Source: Niveispirillum irakense DSM 11586 (GTDB lineage Bacteria > Pseudomonadota > Alphaproteobacteria > Azospirillales > Azospirillaceae). From it: 64,000 nt of DNA. A program made the translations under genes and the position numbers. The notes below the pieces were generated by a model, which saw only the letters and a list, made by a program, of their open reading frames with translations, had not been told where the DNA came from and ran no database searches. The stretch covers positions 62,001-126,000 of the forward strand of contig NZ_KE386934.1 in NCBI RefSeq assembly GCF_000429645.1, read 5' to 3'. This document shows positions 8,679-16,653 of the stretch, one piece after another. How positions within the stretch are numbered: the stretch's first letter is position 1; each line of letters starts with the position of its first letter.

Positions 8679-9629
8679 TCAGCCTTTTTGTGCCGGCATC
8701 CTGGTCACCAGCCAGATGCCGGCACAAACCAGGACCAGGGCACTGAGATAGCTCCAGCGCAACAGCGATTCACCCAGGAAAATGGCAGAGAGCGACACGC
8801 CGAAGACCGGGATCAGGAAGTTGAAGGCCGCGATCATCCCCACCGGATTATGCTTCAACAGCAGGCTCCAGACCGAAAAGGCGACAGCGGAGAGCAATGT
8901 CAGGTAGGCGAGCAGCGCCCCCGCCTCTACCCCCATCGCTTCCAGGTGGCCGCCCCCGGCATAACCGATCCCGGTCAGCACAAGACCACCGACGAGAAGC
9001 TGCCATCCCGTCATCACCATCGCATCCATGCCGCGCGACACGCGCTTACCATAGATCGCCGCCGCCGCCAGGATGAACGCGGCGATGATCACAAAACCCT
9101 CCCCGATCAGGCTGAAATCAAAGCCGAACGCCCCTGCCCCACCCCGCCCCAGATTGACCACCACCACGCCGGCGAACCCGATCAGGCAACCCAATGCCCG
9201 CCCCCGGCTCAACCGGTCGCCGGCATAGATAAAATGCGCCAGCACCACACTGAAGAACACGCCGGTCGCGTTCATGATGGAGGCTTTGATGCCGCTGGCA
9301 TGGGCGACGCCGATATAGAAAAACACATATTGCAGCGCCGTTTGCACCAGCCCCAGCAAGACAACCTGTCCCGCCTGCCGCCGGCTGACCGGCAATAGCC
9401 GCTTGCGCAGGCACAGGGAAGCCAGCAGCAGGACGAGACCCGCCAGGGTGAAGCGCCAGCCGGCAAACAGCATCTGTCCGGCCAGATCGGAAGGCGCAAT
9501 CTGCAGCAGCGCATAGCCATTCTTGATGGCGGGGTAGGAACTGCCCCACAAGGCACAGCAGAGGGTGGCCAGGGCGTAAACGCCTGTCCGGGTCTGGTAA
9601 AGGGCGGGTTTCACAGGAGAAAGCACCAA
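8679..9629 (-). CDS. DMT-superfamily transporter with two EamA domains
   Basis: A protein of up to 316 residues with ten hydrophobic segments, arranged as two EamA repeats (about residues 20-155 and 170-310). The AGWRFTLAGLVLL and HASGIKASIMNATGVFF segments are typical of the drug/metabolite transporter superfamily. Members export amino acids, metabolites or drugs; the substrate cannot be read from sequence. It converges on the msrC gene with only six bases between the stops. The start is uncertain (TTG at 9629, or GTG codons shortly after); no strong ribosome site decides it. Confidence 0.85.
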   Translation of the reverse strand: MVLSPVKPALYQTRTGVYALATLCCALWGSSYPAIKNGYALLQIAPSDLAGQMLFAGWRFTLAGLVLLLASLCLRKRLLPVSRRQAGQVVLLGLVQTALQYVFFYIGVAHASGIKASIMNATGVFFSVVLAHFIYAGDRLSRGRALGCLIGFAGVVVVNLGRGGAGAFGFDFSLIGEGFVIIAAFILAAAAIYGKRVSRGMDAMVMTGWQLLVGGLVLTGIGYAGGGHLEAMGVEAGALLAYLTLLSAVAFSVWSLLLKHNPVGMIAAFNFLIPVFGVSLSAIFLGESLLRWSYLSALVLVCAGIWLVTRMPAQKG

Positions 9630-9698
9630 TCAGGCGAACGGAACCGGAGCATAGCCCCACGAACGGCCCCCTATATACGACCCGTTGGCCGTCGGCAA

Positions 9699-11255
9699 TT
9701 ACCGCCCTGGCGCCACCCGCCGGTAGGATAGGGCTTCGGCCACATGCAGCCGGCGCACACCATCGGCCCCCTCCATATCCGCCAGGGTGCGGGCGACGCG
9801 CAACACACGGTGATAACCACGGGCAGACAATTTCAGCCGTTCCGCCGCCTCCGTCAGCAGGGCGCGGCCCTGGGCATCGGGGCCGGCGACCTTTTCCAGC
9901 ACCTCCCCGTCAGCCTCGGCATTGGTGCGGATGGCGGGCTGGCCGCGCGGAACCGAGGCGGCGTAACGCTCCCGCTGAATATCGCGCGCATGGGCCACGC
10001 GGGCCGCCACCTCTGCCGTGCCTTCGCGCGGCGGCGGCAGGGACAGATCGGATGCTGATACCGCCGGCACATCGACATGCAAATCGATACGGTCGAACAA
10101 CGGGCCGCTGATCTTCGACTGGTAATCCGAAGCGCATTTCGGCGCCCGCCCGCAGGCGAGCGACGGATCATCCAGATGGCCGCAACGGCAGGGGTTCATC
10201 GCTGCCACCAATTGGAACCGCGCCGGATATGTCACATGATGGTTGGCGCGGCTGACGGTGGCGCGGCCGGTCTCCAGCGGCTGACGCAGCGCCTCCAGCG
10301 ATCCGCGGGCAAATTCAGGCAATTCATCCAAAAACAGAACACCCTGATGCGACAGGCTGATTTCACCGGGCCTGGCCCGGTTGCCACCGCCCACCATGGC
10401 CGCGAGCGTCGCGGAATGATGGACCTCCCTAAAAGGGCGGGTGCGGATCAGCTTGCCGCCTTCCAGCGATCCGGCGATGGAATGGATCATGGAGACTTCC
10501 AGCGCTTCCGCCGCATCCAGTGGCGGCAACAGGCCCGGCAGGCGGGCGGCCAGCATGGACTTGCCCGATCCCGGCGGCCCCAGCATCAGCATGTTATGAC
10601 CGCCGCTGGCGGCCACCTCCAGCACGCGCTTGGCCGTTTCCTGCCCTTTCACGTCGCGCAGGTCCTTATAGCCGCCGCCTTCTTCCGGCCCCGCCAGTCT
10701 GGGTTCGGGCCGCGTCAGCACCTGGGTGCCCTTGAAATGGTTGATCAGGGACAAAAGCGAGGAAGGCGCCAATATGTCCAGCCCATCGCCTGCCCAGGCT
10801 GCCTCCCCCCCACAGGCTGCCGGGCAGATCAGCCCCTTGCCATTGGCCGAAGCATTGATGGCCGCCGGCAGCACCCCGGCAACGGGTGCGATGGACCCAT
10901 CCAGCCCCAATTCCCCCAAGGACTGGTAATCCGCCATGGCATCGCCGGGCAGGATGCCCATCATCACCAGCAAAGCCAGCGCGATGGGCAAATCGAAGTG
11001 ACTTCCTTCTTTCAATACATCAGCAGGGGCCAGATTGACGGTCAGCCGCTGCGGTGGCAGGGCGATCCCCAGTGCATGCAGGGCGCCGCGTACCCGTTCC
11101 CGGCTTTCCCCCACCGCCTTGTCCGGCAGGCCCACAACGGTGAAGGCCAGGGGGCCCCCCGTCATCTGCACCTGCACATCAATGTCCAACACGTCGATGC
11201 CTTGGAAGGCCACCGTCCCCACACGCGCCGCCACTATCCAAGCCCCCACCATCAC
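9699..11255 (-). CDS. comM: YifB/ComM-family Mg-chelatase-like AAA+ ATPase
   Basis: A 518-residue protein with an N-terminal Lon-protease-like fold (about residues 20-140, VVGLPDKAVGESRERVR), a central AAA+ Mg-chelatase module with Walker A GPPGSGKS at 226-233 and a CRCG cysteine cluster further on, and a C-terminal helical domain ending in the ARGYHRVLRVARTLAD region. ComM is a hexameric helicase that promotes branch migration when single-stranded DNA recombines during natural transformation; in other bacteria it is a general recombination factor. Start at 11255 or the adjacent ATG at 11252. The gene stands alone, divergent from the molybdenum hydroxylase genes. Confidence 0.93.
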   Translation of the reverse strand: MMVGAWIVAARVGTVAFQGIDVLDIDVQVQMTGGPLAFTVVGLPDKAVGESRERVRGALHALGIALPPQRLTVNLAPADVLKEGSHFDLPIALALLVMMGILPGDAMADYQSLGELGLDGSIAPVAGVLPAAINASANGKGLICPAACGGEAAWAGDGLDILAPSSLLSLINHFKGTQVLTRPEPRLAGPEEGGGYKDLRDVKGQETAKRVLEVAASGGHNMLMLGPPGSGKSMLAARLPGLLPPLDAAEALEVSMIHSIAGSLEGGKLIRTRPFREVHHSATLAAMVGGGNRARPGEISLSHQGVLFLDELPEFARGSLEALRQPLETGRATVSRANHHVTYPARFQLVAAMNPCRCGHLDDPSLACGRAPKCASDYQSKISGPLFDRIDLHVDVPAVSASDLSLPPPREGTAEVAARVAHARDIQRERYAASVPRGQPAIRTNAEADGEVLEKVAGPDAQGRALLTEAAERLKLSARGYHRVLRVARTLADMEGADGVRRLHVAEALSYRRVAPGR

Positions 11256-11465
11256 ATCTTAAGGGTAGCATACAGATAAGGATATACAGTCGCATACAAT
11301 TTTAATTTTGATAGAAGCCCCCGATCAAAAGGGTCAATTTCTGCAAGACGGGAATGGTTCATCCCCTTCATGATGGCCGGGATAAAGGCTCCGGCCCGGC
11401 GACCGTTGAAAAAATGGCGACGGACCGACCCCCGTTCCAAGCCTTTGCCAAAATTGGGGATGACG

Positions 11466-11924
11466 ATGCTTCGGCTGAACATCAATGGGCAGGTCCGTGA
11501 AGTGGACGTGCCGGAAGATATGCCCCTGTTGTGGGTGCTTCGCGATGAATTGAATATGACCGGCACCAAGTTCGGCTGTGGTCAGGCGCTGTGTGGTGCC
11601 TGCACCGTGCATGTCGATGGCGTGCCCACCCGCTCCTGCCAGTTCCCGGCATCGGCTGCGGGCGATGCCAAGATCACGACCATCGAAGGCATCAGCGGCA
11701 AGGCCGCCGCCGCGGTGCAGAAGGCTTGGGCCGATCTGGACGTGGTGCAATGCGGTTATTGCCAGTCGGGCCAGGTCATGGCCGCCACGGCTTTGATCGC
11801 GGAAAATCCTGACCCCAGCGACGCCGATATCGAGGCGGCGATGGATGGCAATGTCTGCCGCTGCGCCACCTATGTGCGGATCAAGGCGGCGGTGAAGGAA
11901 GCCGCCAAGCTGGCGAGGACCTGA
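11466..11924 (+). CDS. 2Fe-2S subunit of a molybdenum hydroxylase (isoquinoline 1-oxidoreductase alpha-like)
   Basis: A 152-residue electron-transfer subunit carrying two 2Fe-2S clusters: a plant-ferredoxin-type set C38, C43, C46, C58 (CGQALCGAC) and a helical-domain set C96, C99, C131, C133 (CGYC and CRC). The frame is open to 11370; the ATG at 11466 is preferred because GGGGA lies five bases before it. It should pass electrons from the molybdopterin subunit encoded next to it to a downstream acceptor. The gene is three bases from the large-subunit gene, so they form one operon. Confidence 0.93.
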   Translation: MLRLNINGQVREVDVPEDMPLLWVLRDELNMTGTKFGCGQALCGACTVHVDGVPTRSCQFPASAAGDAKITTIEGISGKAAAAVQKAWADLDVVQCGYCQSGQVMAATALIAENPDPSDADIEAAMDGNVCRCATYVRIKAAVKEAAKLART

Positions 11925-11927
11925 GCC

Positions 11928-14180
11928 ATGAAAATGATGCTGCCGCAACTCCTGCGCCGCGCTGCCGCCAATGTGGTGGAAACCACGCCTTCGCGCCGCT
12001 CCTTCCTGAAGGGGGCCGCCGGTGCCGGCGGTGCCCTGGTCATTGGCGCCATGGTCCCGGTATCCGGGTTTGCCGCCGAAGGGGCGGCGCCTGTGGTCAT
12101 GGGCCCGCCCAATCCGCTTCCCAACCTGTTCGTGCGCGTGGCGCCGGACAATAGTGTGACGGTGCTGGTCAAGCATCTGGATATGGGCCAGGGCATTGCC
12201 ACCGGCCTGACCGCTATTGTGGCGGAAGAGCTGGACGCCGACTGGGCGCAGATGCGCAGCGAGTTCGCCCCCGCCGACAGCAAGCTCTATGGCAACCACG
12301 CTTTCGGCATTCAGGGCACGGGCGGCTCTACCGCTGTGTTCAATAGCTGGGACGAATTGCGCATGGCGGGCGCCGCCGCCCGGTCCATGCTGGTCAGCGC
12401 GGCCGCCGCTGAATGGAAAGTGCCGGCGTCGGAGATCACGGTTGCCAAGGGCGTGATCAGCCACAAGAAATCCGGCAAGAGCGGTCCGTTCGGCAAATTT
12501 GCAACGGCAGCATCCAAGCTGCCGGTCCCAGCCTCTGTACCGCTGAAAGACCGGGCACATTATTCCGTGATCGGAAATGAGACGCTGCATCGGCTGGACA
12601 ATGTGTCCAAGACCAATGGCAGTGCCATCTTCGCCATGGATATCCGCCGCCCCGGTCAAGTGACAGCCGTGCTGGCCCGCAGCCCCCGTTTTGGCGGTAC
12701 GGTGAAGGCCGTGGATGACAAGGCTACTCGCGCCATCCCCGGCGTGATTGAGGTGCTGAGCCTGCCCATCGGCGTCGCCGTTATCGCCAAGAACACCTGG
12801 GTGGCGATGCAGGGTCGCGATGCGCTGAAGATCACCTGGGATGACAGCAAGGCGGAAAAGCGCAGCACGGACGCCGTCCTGTCCGAATATCGCGAACTGG
12901 CGAAGAAGCCGGGTGGAAAGGCTGCCGCCAAGGGAGATACGGCCGCCGCCTTCAAGGCCGCCGCCAAGGTGATCGAAGCGGAATACAGCTTCCCCTATCT
13001 GGCCCATGCCCCGATGGAGCCGCTGAACGCCACCATCCTTCTGACGGATGATGGCGGGGCGGAGATCTGGGCCGGGTCCCAGTTCCAGGGGATTGAGCAG
13101 CCCGCCGTTGCCGGCGTGCTGGGCACCACCCCGGACAAGGTGAAGATCAACACCGTCTGGGCCGGCGGTAGCTTTGGCCGCCGCGCCACACCGAATGCCG
13201 ATTACATGGTGGAAACCGCCATCATCGCCAAGGCGCTGGCTGCCAAGGGCCAGAAAGTGCCTGTGCATCTGGTCTGGACGCGCGAGGACGATATCAAGGG
13301 TGGTCGCTATCGCCCGATGGTGCTGCACAGGCTGCGGGCTGCCCTGGATGCCAAGGGCAATATTACCGCCTGGGAACAGCGCCTTGTCTCCCAGTCCTTC
13401 ATGGCGGGAACACCCTTTGCCGCCATGATGCTGAAGGATGGCGTCGATCAGTCAGCCGTGGAAGGGGCGGCAGACCTTGCCTACACGGTCGGCAGCCTGG
13501 CGGTGGACATGCATATCGCCGATTCTCCGGTCACGACCCTGTGGTGGCGCTCTGTGGGCCATACCCATACGGCCTATGCCAAGGAAGCCTTCATCGACGA
13601 ACTGGCCGCCGCCGCGGGACAGGATCAGGTCGCTTACCGCATGGAACGGCTGAAGGACCATCCGCGCCTGCAAGGGGTGCTGAAGCTGGCCGCGGAGAAG
13701 GCCGGCTGGGGCAAGCCGCTGGCCGCCGGGCCTGCCGGAACGAAGCGCGGCCGGGGTGTGGCCGTGCATGAAAGCTTCCAGTCTTATGTCGCCCATGTGG
13801 CCGAAGTGACGATCGACGCCAATGGCAAGGTCAAGATCGACCGCGTTGTCTGCGCCATTGATTGCGGCATTGCCATCAATCCGAACGTCATTAAGGCGCA
13901 GATCGAAGGCGGCACCGGCTGGGGCATCGGCCATGCGTTGCGCGATGCCATCACATTGACCGACGGGCTGGTGGATCAGGCCAATTTCGACACGTTCGAG
14001 CCGATGCGCTATTCCGACATGCCCGCAGTGGAGGTGCATATCGTGGATAGCGGCGAACGGCCGACCGGTGTGGGCGAGCCCGGCGTGCCGACGGCGGCCC
14101 CCGCCGTGGCCAATGCCATTGCGGCAGCGGGTGGCAAACGGGTCTATGACCTGCCTTTCACTAAAGCTGGTATCGTCTGA
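11928..14180 (+). CDS. Tat-exported molybdopterin-binding subunit of a xanthine-dehydrogenase-family oxidoreductase
   Basis: A 750-residue catalytic subunit. The twin-arginine signal SRRSFLKG (22-29) precedes a hydrophobic stretch, so the folded enzyme should be exported to the periplasm. Molybdenum-cofactor motifs are visible: GGSFGRR in the middle and GVGEPGVPTAAPAVANA near the C-terminus, where the glutamate of GEPG is the expected catalytic base. This arrangement (small 2Fe-2S subunit, large Tat-signalled subunit, no FAD subunit, cytochrome c nearby) matches the isoquinoline 1-oxidoreductase / periplasmic aldehyde oxidase group rather than FAD-dependent xanthine dehydrogenase. The true substrate (aldehyde or N-heterocycle) cannot be told from sequence. 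Confidence 0.9.
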   Translation: MKMMLPQLLRRAAANVVETTPSRRSFLKGAAGAGGALVIGAMVPVSGFAAEGAAPVVMGPPNPLPNLFVRVAPDNSVTVLVKHLDMGQGIATGLTAIVAEELDADWAQMRSEFAPADSKLYGNHAFGIQGTGGSTAVFNSWDELRMAGAAARSMLVSAAAAEWKVPASEITVAKGVISHKKSGKSGPFGKFATAASKLPVPASVPLKDRAHYSVIGNETLHRLDNVSKTNGSAIFAMDIRRPGQVTAVLARSPRFGGTVKAVDDKATRAIPGVIEVLSLPIGVAVIAKNTWVAMQGRDALKITWDDSKAEKRSTDAVLSEYRELAKKPGGKAAAKGDTAAAFKAAAKVIEAEYSFPYLAHAPMEPLNATILLTDDGGAEIWAGSQFQGIEQPAVAGVLGTTPDKVKINTVWAGGSFGRRATPNADYMVETAIIAKALAAKGQKVPVHLVWTREDDIKGGRYRPMVLHRLRAALDAKGNITAWEQRLVSQSFMAGTPFAAMMLKDGVDQSAVEGAADLAYTVGSLAVDMHIADSPVTTLWWRSVGHTHTAYAKEAFIDELAAAAGQDQVAYRMERLKDHPRLQGVLKLAAEKAGWGKPLAAGPAGTKRGRGVAVHESFQSYVAHVAEVTIDANGKVKIDRVVCAIDCGIAINPNVIKAQIEGGTGWGIGHALRDAITLTDGLVDQANFDTFEPMRYSDMPAVEVHIVDSGERPTGVGEPGVPTAAPAVANAIAAAGGKRVYDLPFTKAGIV

Positions 14181-14203
14181 CCCGATCTTTGGGATTACCT
14201 TTA

Positions 14204-14244
14204 ACGCCGCCGCCGGATAAAGCCCCGGCGGCGGCGCTTTTTTT
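14204..14244 (+). terminator. Rho-independent terminator after the molybdenum hydroxylase genes
   Basis: A near-perfect GC stem (CGCCGCCGCCGG against CCGGCGGCGGCG) with a seven-base loop is followed by CTTTTTTT. It lies between the large-subunit gene and the cytochrome c gene, so it may insulate the cytochrome gene or let it be read only partly. Confidence 0.85.
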
Positions 14245-14320
14245 GCGCCGAGACGTTGAGTTGATCGTTACCCTTTGCCCACCCGCCCGTTCCCACGCCT
14301 ATAAGAAGGAATATCCAAGG

Positions 14321-14719
14321 ATGCGTTTCGGGAAATCGGTTCCGTCGATGATCGCCGCGGGCCTGCTGCTTGCCCTGCCCTCTCTCCCCGCCGCTGCCAC
14401 AGTCGGCGATGCCGTGCGCGGTGAAGAAATATTCAAACGGGATTGCGCCGCGTGCCATGCCCTGACAGCCGCGACCAACACGAAGGAAGTGCGACTGAAG
14501 GGCCCCCATATGGAAGGTATCTTCGGCCGGACGGCGGGGACGCAGAAAGGCTTCAAATATTCCAAGACCATGCGGCAAAGCGCGCTGGTCTGGGATGCGA
14601 TGACGCTGGACAATTACCTTTACGATCCGCCGACGACGATGAAAGGCACCAGCATGCTGATCAAGACGGCCGCAGTGCAGGACCGGGCCGACCTGATCGC
14701 TTACCTGAAAAAACTATGA
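14321..14719 (+). CDS. Periplasmic class I cytochrome c
   Basis: A 132-residue protein with a cleavable signal peptide (about residues 6-26, ending PAAA), a haem-binding CAACH at 42-46, and a probable axial methionine at M107 in TTMKGTSM. The size and layout are those of small c2-like cytochromes. The frame is open to 14189, but the ATG at 14321 gives a proper signal peptide. It follows the Tat-exported molybdenum hydroxylase, so it is a natural electron acceptor for that enzyme on the way to the respiratory chain. A terminator separates the two, so it probably has its own promoter as well. Confidence 0.9.
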   Translation: MRFGKSVPSMIAAGLLLALPSLPAAATVGDAVRGEEIFKRDCAACHALTAATNTKEVRLKGPHMEGIFGRTAGTQKGFKYSKTMRQSALVWDAMTLDNYLYDPPTTMKGTSMLIKTAAVQDRADLIAYLKKL

Positions 14720-14727
14720 CCTGATCA

Positions 14728-14758
14728 TGGGCTCACACCCCTTGGGAGCGTGAGCCCA
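14728..14758. terminator. Inverted repeat between convergent cytochrome c and mscL genes
   Basis: Perfect nine-base arms TGGGCTCAC / GTGAGCCCA are separated by 13 bases in the short gap between two convergent stops. There is no T-run on either side, so it may act with Rho or as an mRNA 3'-end stabiliser. Confidence 0.5.
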
Positions 14759-14765
14759 CCACGCA

Positions 14766-15185
14766 TCAGGGGGCGCGGCTCTGCTGCTTCAGCAGGTCGC
14801 GGATTTCCTCCAGCAGGACTTCCTGCTTGGACGGTGCAGCAGGCTCCGCCGCCTTCTTCGTGTGGAAGCGGTTTACCTGCTTGACCAGGATGAAAACGGC
14901 CCAGGCAACAATGAAGAACCGGATCACGGCATTGATGAACAGGCCGTAATTGACGGTGGCGGCACCGGCCTCCTTGGCCGCAGCCAGATTGGCGTAATCA
15001 CCACCTGACAGGTTGAGGAAATAATCAGAAAAATCGATGCCCCCCATCACGAAACCAAGGGGTGGCATAAGGATATCATTAACAAGCGATGTGACGATTG
15101 CCGTGAAAGCGGACCCGATGATGATACCAACCGCAAGGTCGATGACATTCCCACGGCTGATAAATTTCTTAAATTCTTCCAACAT
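14766..15185 (-). CDS. mscL: Large-conductance mechanosensitive channel
   Basis: A 139-residue inner-membrane channel that opens under strong membrane tension to release solutes on hypo-osmotic shock. The N-terminal amphipathic helix ([20 protein letters not shown]), the first pore helix with [12 protein letters not shown], the second membrane helix ([18 protein letters not shown]) and the C-terminal coiled helix are all present, at normal family length. The ATG at 15185 is chosen over the in-frame GTG at 15209 because GGAGAG lies just before it. Confidence 0.97.
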   Translation of the reverse strand: MLEEFKKFISRGNVIDLAVGIIIGSAFTAIVTSLVNDILMPPLGFVMGGIDFSDYFLNLSGGDYANLAAAKEAGAATVNYGLFINAVIRFFIVAWAVFILVKQVNRFHTKKAAEPAAPSKQEVLLEEIRDLLKQQSRAP

Positions 15186-15400
15186 CTGTCTCTCCAAATC
15201 ACCTGACACTGCCTTTTGGCGGTCGGTTATTCCCCAGAAAATGATTGGACCAGCCTAAACCTTTTATCGTCAAATTGTTTCCTTTTTGTTCCCATTAAAC
15301 AGGAGGCAATAGGGATAATGGGCGGCGACGGGAATAAGGTTCTTATGCCCATCCCGTTATGGTGACAGCGCCAGCCATACAGGACTGGAGACTCCTGAAA

Positions 15401-16345
15401 TCAGGCGGAAACCAATCCCGGCTTGAGCGTCGGCATGGCGCGGCCCATGAAAGAGTTGGCGCCTTGCGCCTGTTCATCCCCATTGTCACGCGCGCCAGAC
15501 CCGGTGGACCGCCGCCGCTCCTGCTCATCCGAGGAGGGCGGAGCCAGATTGTCCAGCATCATGATGGTGTAGGTGGAGATGGGTTCGTTCCCCGACGCGG
15601 CGGACCGAAAACCGGTTAACCAGGGCTGGGACGATGTATCCTCCGGCAAGGTCTGCCCAAAAGGCCCGGACCCGGCAATTTGTGCCGGTACCTCATCATC
15701 AAATTTACCGGCGAACCGTTCAAATACCTGGCCGACGGTCCGGGGCTTGGTGCCGTTATAGAAGACGTTCAGGTTGGCACGGGCGGCTTCCGGCAGCAGG
15801 GAAGCCGCGGGTTGATTGGGGTTCTTATCCATTGCCTTCAGGAACTTGGTTGCCCCGCCCGCCCCCAGGAAATGGGCCATGTAAAGCTCCGTATTGCCCA
15901 CAGGGCGGCCCAGCTCATTCTCCAGATGGGTTTTATTGTCGTTCGCCAGTTCGGCCGCAAAGAGGGCGGAAAGACGGGGATCCTTGCGCAGATTCAGGAT
16001 TTCCTTGCGCAGAGCCGGGTCCGATACGCGTGCCTTGCCTTCCCCGCCTTCGATCTGTTCCGCATAAACACCCAGCCCATGCTTGGCGCCATGCTGTTTG
16101 ATCATGCTGAGCCAGGTCCCCTCGGTGAACTGGAAAAGGCCTGTGGCTGAACTGGTTTTCGCTTTCACATCCGTGCGATAGCCGCTTTCGACGGAGGCCT
16201 TCTGCATCAGATATGAGAAATCAACCCCCGTCGCGCTGCTGGCCTGCTGGACAGCCCGGATGACATGGGTCGGAGCAGCGGACGAGGTTGCAGTCGAACG
16301 CTCAACGGCGTCGGCACGCTGGATCGGGCTGAAAATGCTGCTCAC
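15401..16345 (-). CDS. Lytic transglycosylase (SLT domain), possibly flagellum- or secretion-associated
   Basis: About 314 residues starting at a GTG at 16345, which has AGGGAG eight bases before it; the frame is open to a GTG at 16366. The SLT fold is recognised from ASVESGYRTD (catalytic glutamate E53) and SSATGLFQF, followed by a helical domain with ELYMAHFLGAGGA. The C-terminal 100 residues are low-complexity and polar. There is no classical signal peptide, so it may be exported by another route such as the flagellar system, or stay cytoplasmic until secretion. It would cleave peptidoglycan glycan strands. No flagellar gene is seen nearby. Confidence 0.8.
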   Translation of the reverse strand: MSSIFSPIQRADAVERSTATSSAAPTHVIRAVQQASSATGVDFSYLMQKASVESGYRTDVKAKTSSATGLFQFTEGTWLSMIKQHGAKHGLGVYAEQIEGGEGKARVSDPALRKEILNLRKDPRLSALFAAELANDNKTHLENELGRPVGNTELYMAHFLGAGGATKFLKAMDKNPNQPAASLLPEAARANLNVFYNGTKPRTVGQVFERFAGKFDDEVPAQIAGSGPFGQTLPEDTSSQPWLTGFRSAASGNEPISTYTIMMLDNLAPPSSDEQERRRSTGSGARDNGDEQAQGANSFMGRAMPTLKPGLVSA

Positions 16346-16653
16346 GGTCGGATACTCCCTCGGCACTGAACTCCATCCCAGATAAGCAATCAGCGTGCCA
16401 AGCGCTTGACGATGCCTAAAATCCTAGCATTCCGCTGCGTAACTCCGCATAAAATTCCAATAGCCGGTCTTTTCTCCCAGAAATCCAGGTTTGCTAACCT
16501 ATTTTTTGAGCAAAAATAGGCCATCATTCCAGAACCGATACGAAAGGATGCGGCAAGGCTTGCCGGGCCGCTGGCTTCACGCCATGTTGTGGCCTGCGAC
16601 CCTTGTCGCCAAGGAATGAGCAGGCATCGTGCCGCTGGGAAGGAAAAGGCGAA
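16346..16653. other. Divergent intergenic region, no gene
   Basis: This 308-base stretch separates the transglycosylase from the acyl-CoA dehydrogenase gene. The only clear structure is the AT-rich palindrome at 16498-16520; the ribosome site AAGGAAAAGG precedes the dehydrogenase start. I see no RNA gene. Confidence 0.6.
16498..16520. promoter_or_regulatory. AT-rich palindrome upstream of the acyl-CoA dehydrogenase gene
   Basis: CCTATTTTT and AAAAATAGG form perfect nine-base arms around a five-base centre, about 135 bases before the dehydrogenase start. In a divergent promoter region this looks like a dimeric repressor site, for example for a fatty-acid-responsive regulator. The binding protein is unknown. 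Confidence 0.45.

Noticed and set aside
11334-13328. A 664-codon minus-strand frame
   Set aside because: Antisense to the molybdenum hydroxylase genes; no domain seen.
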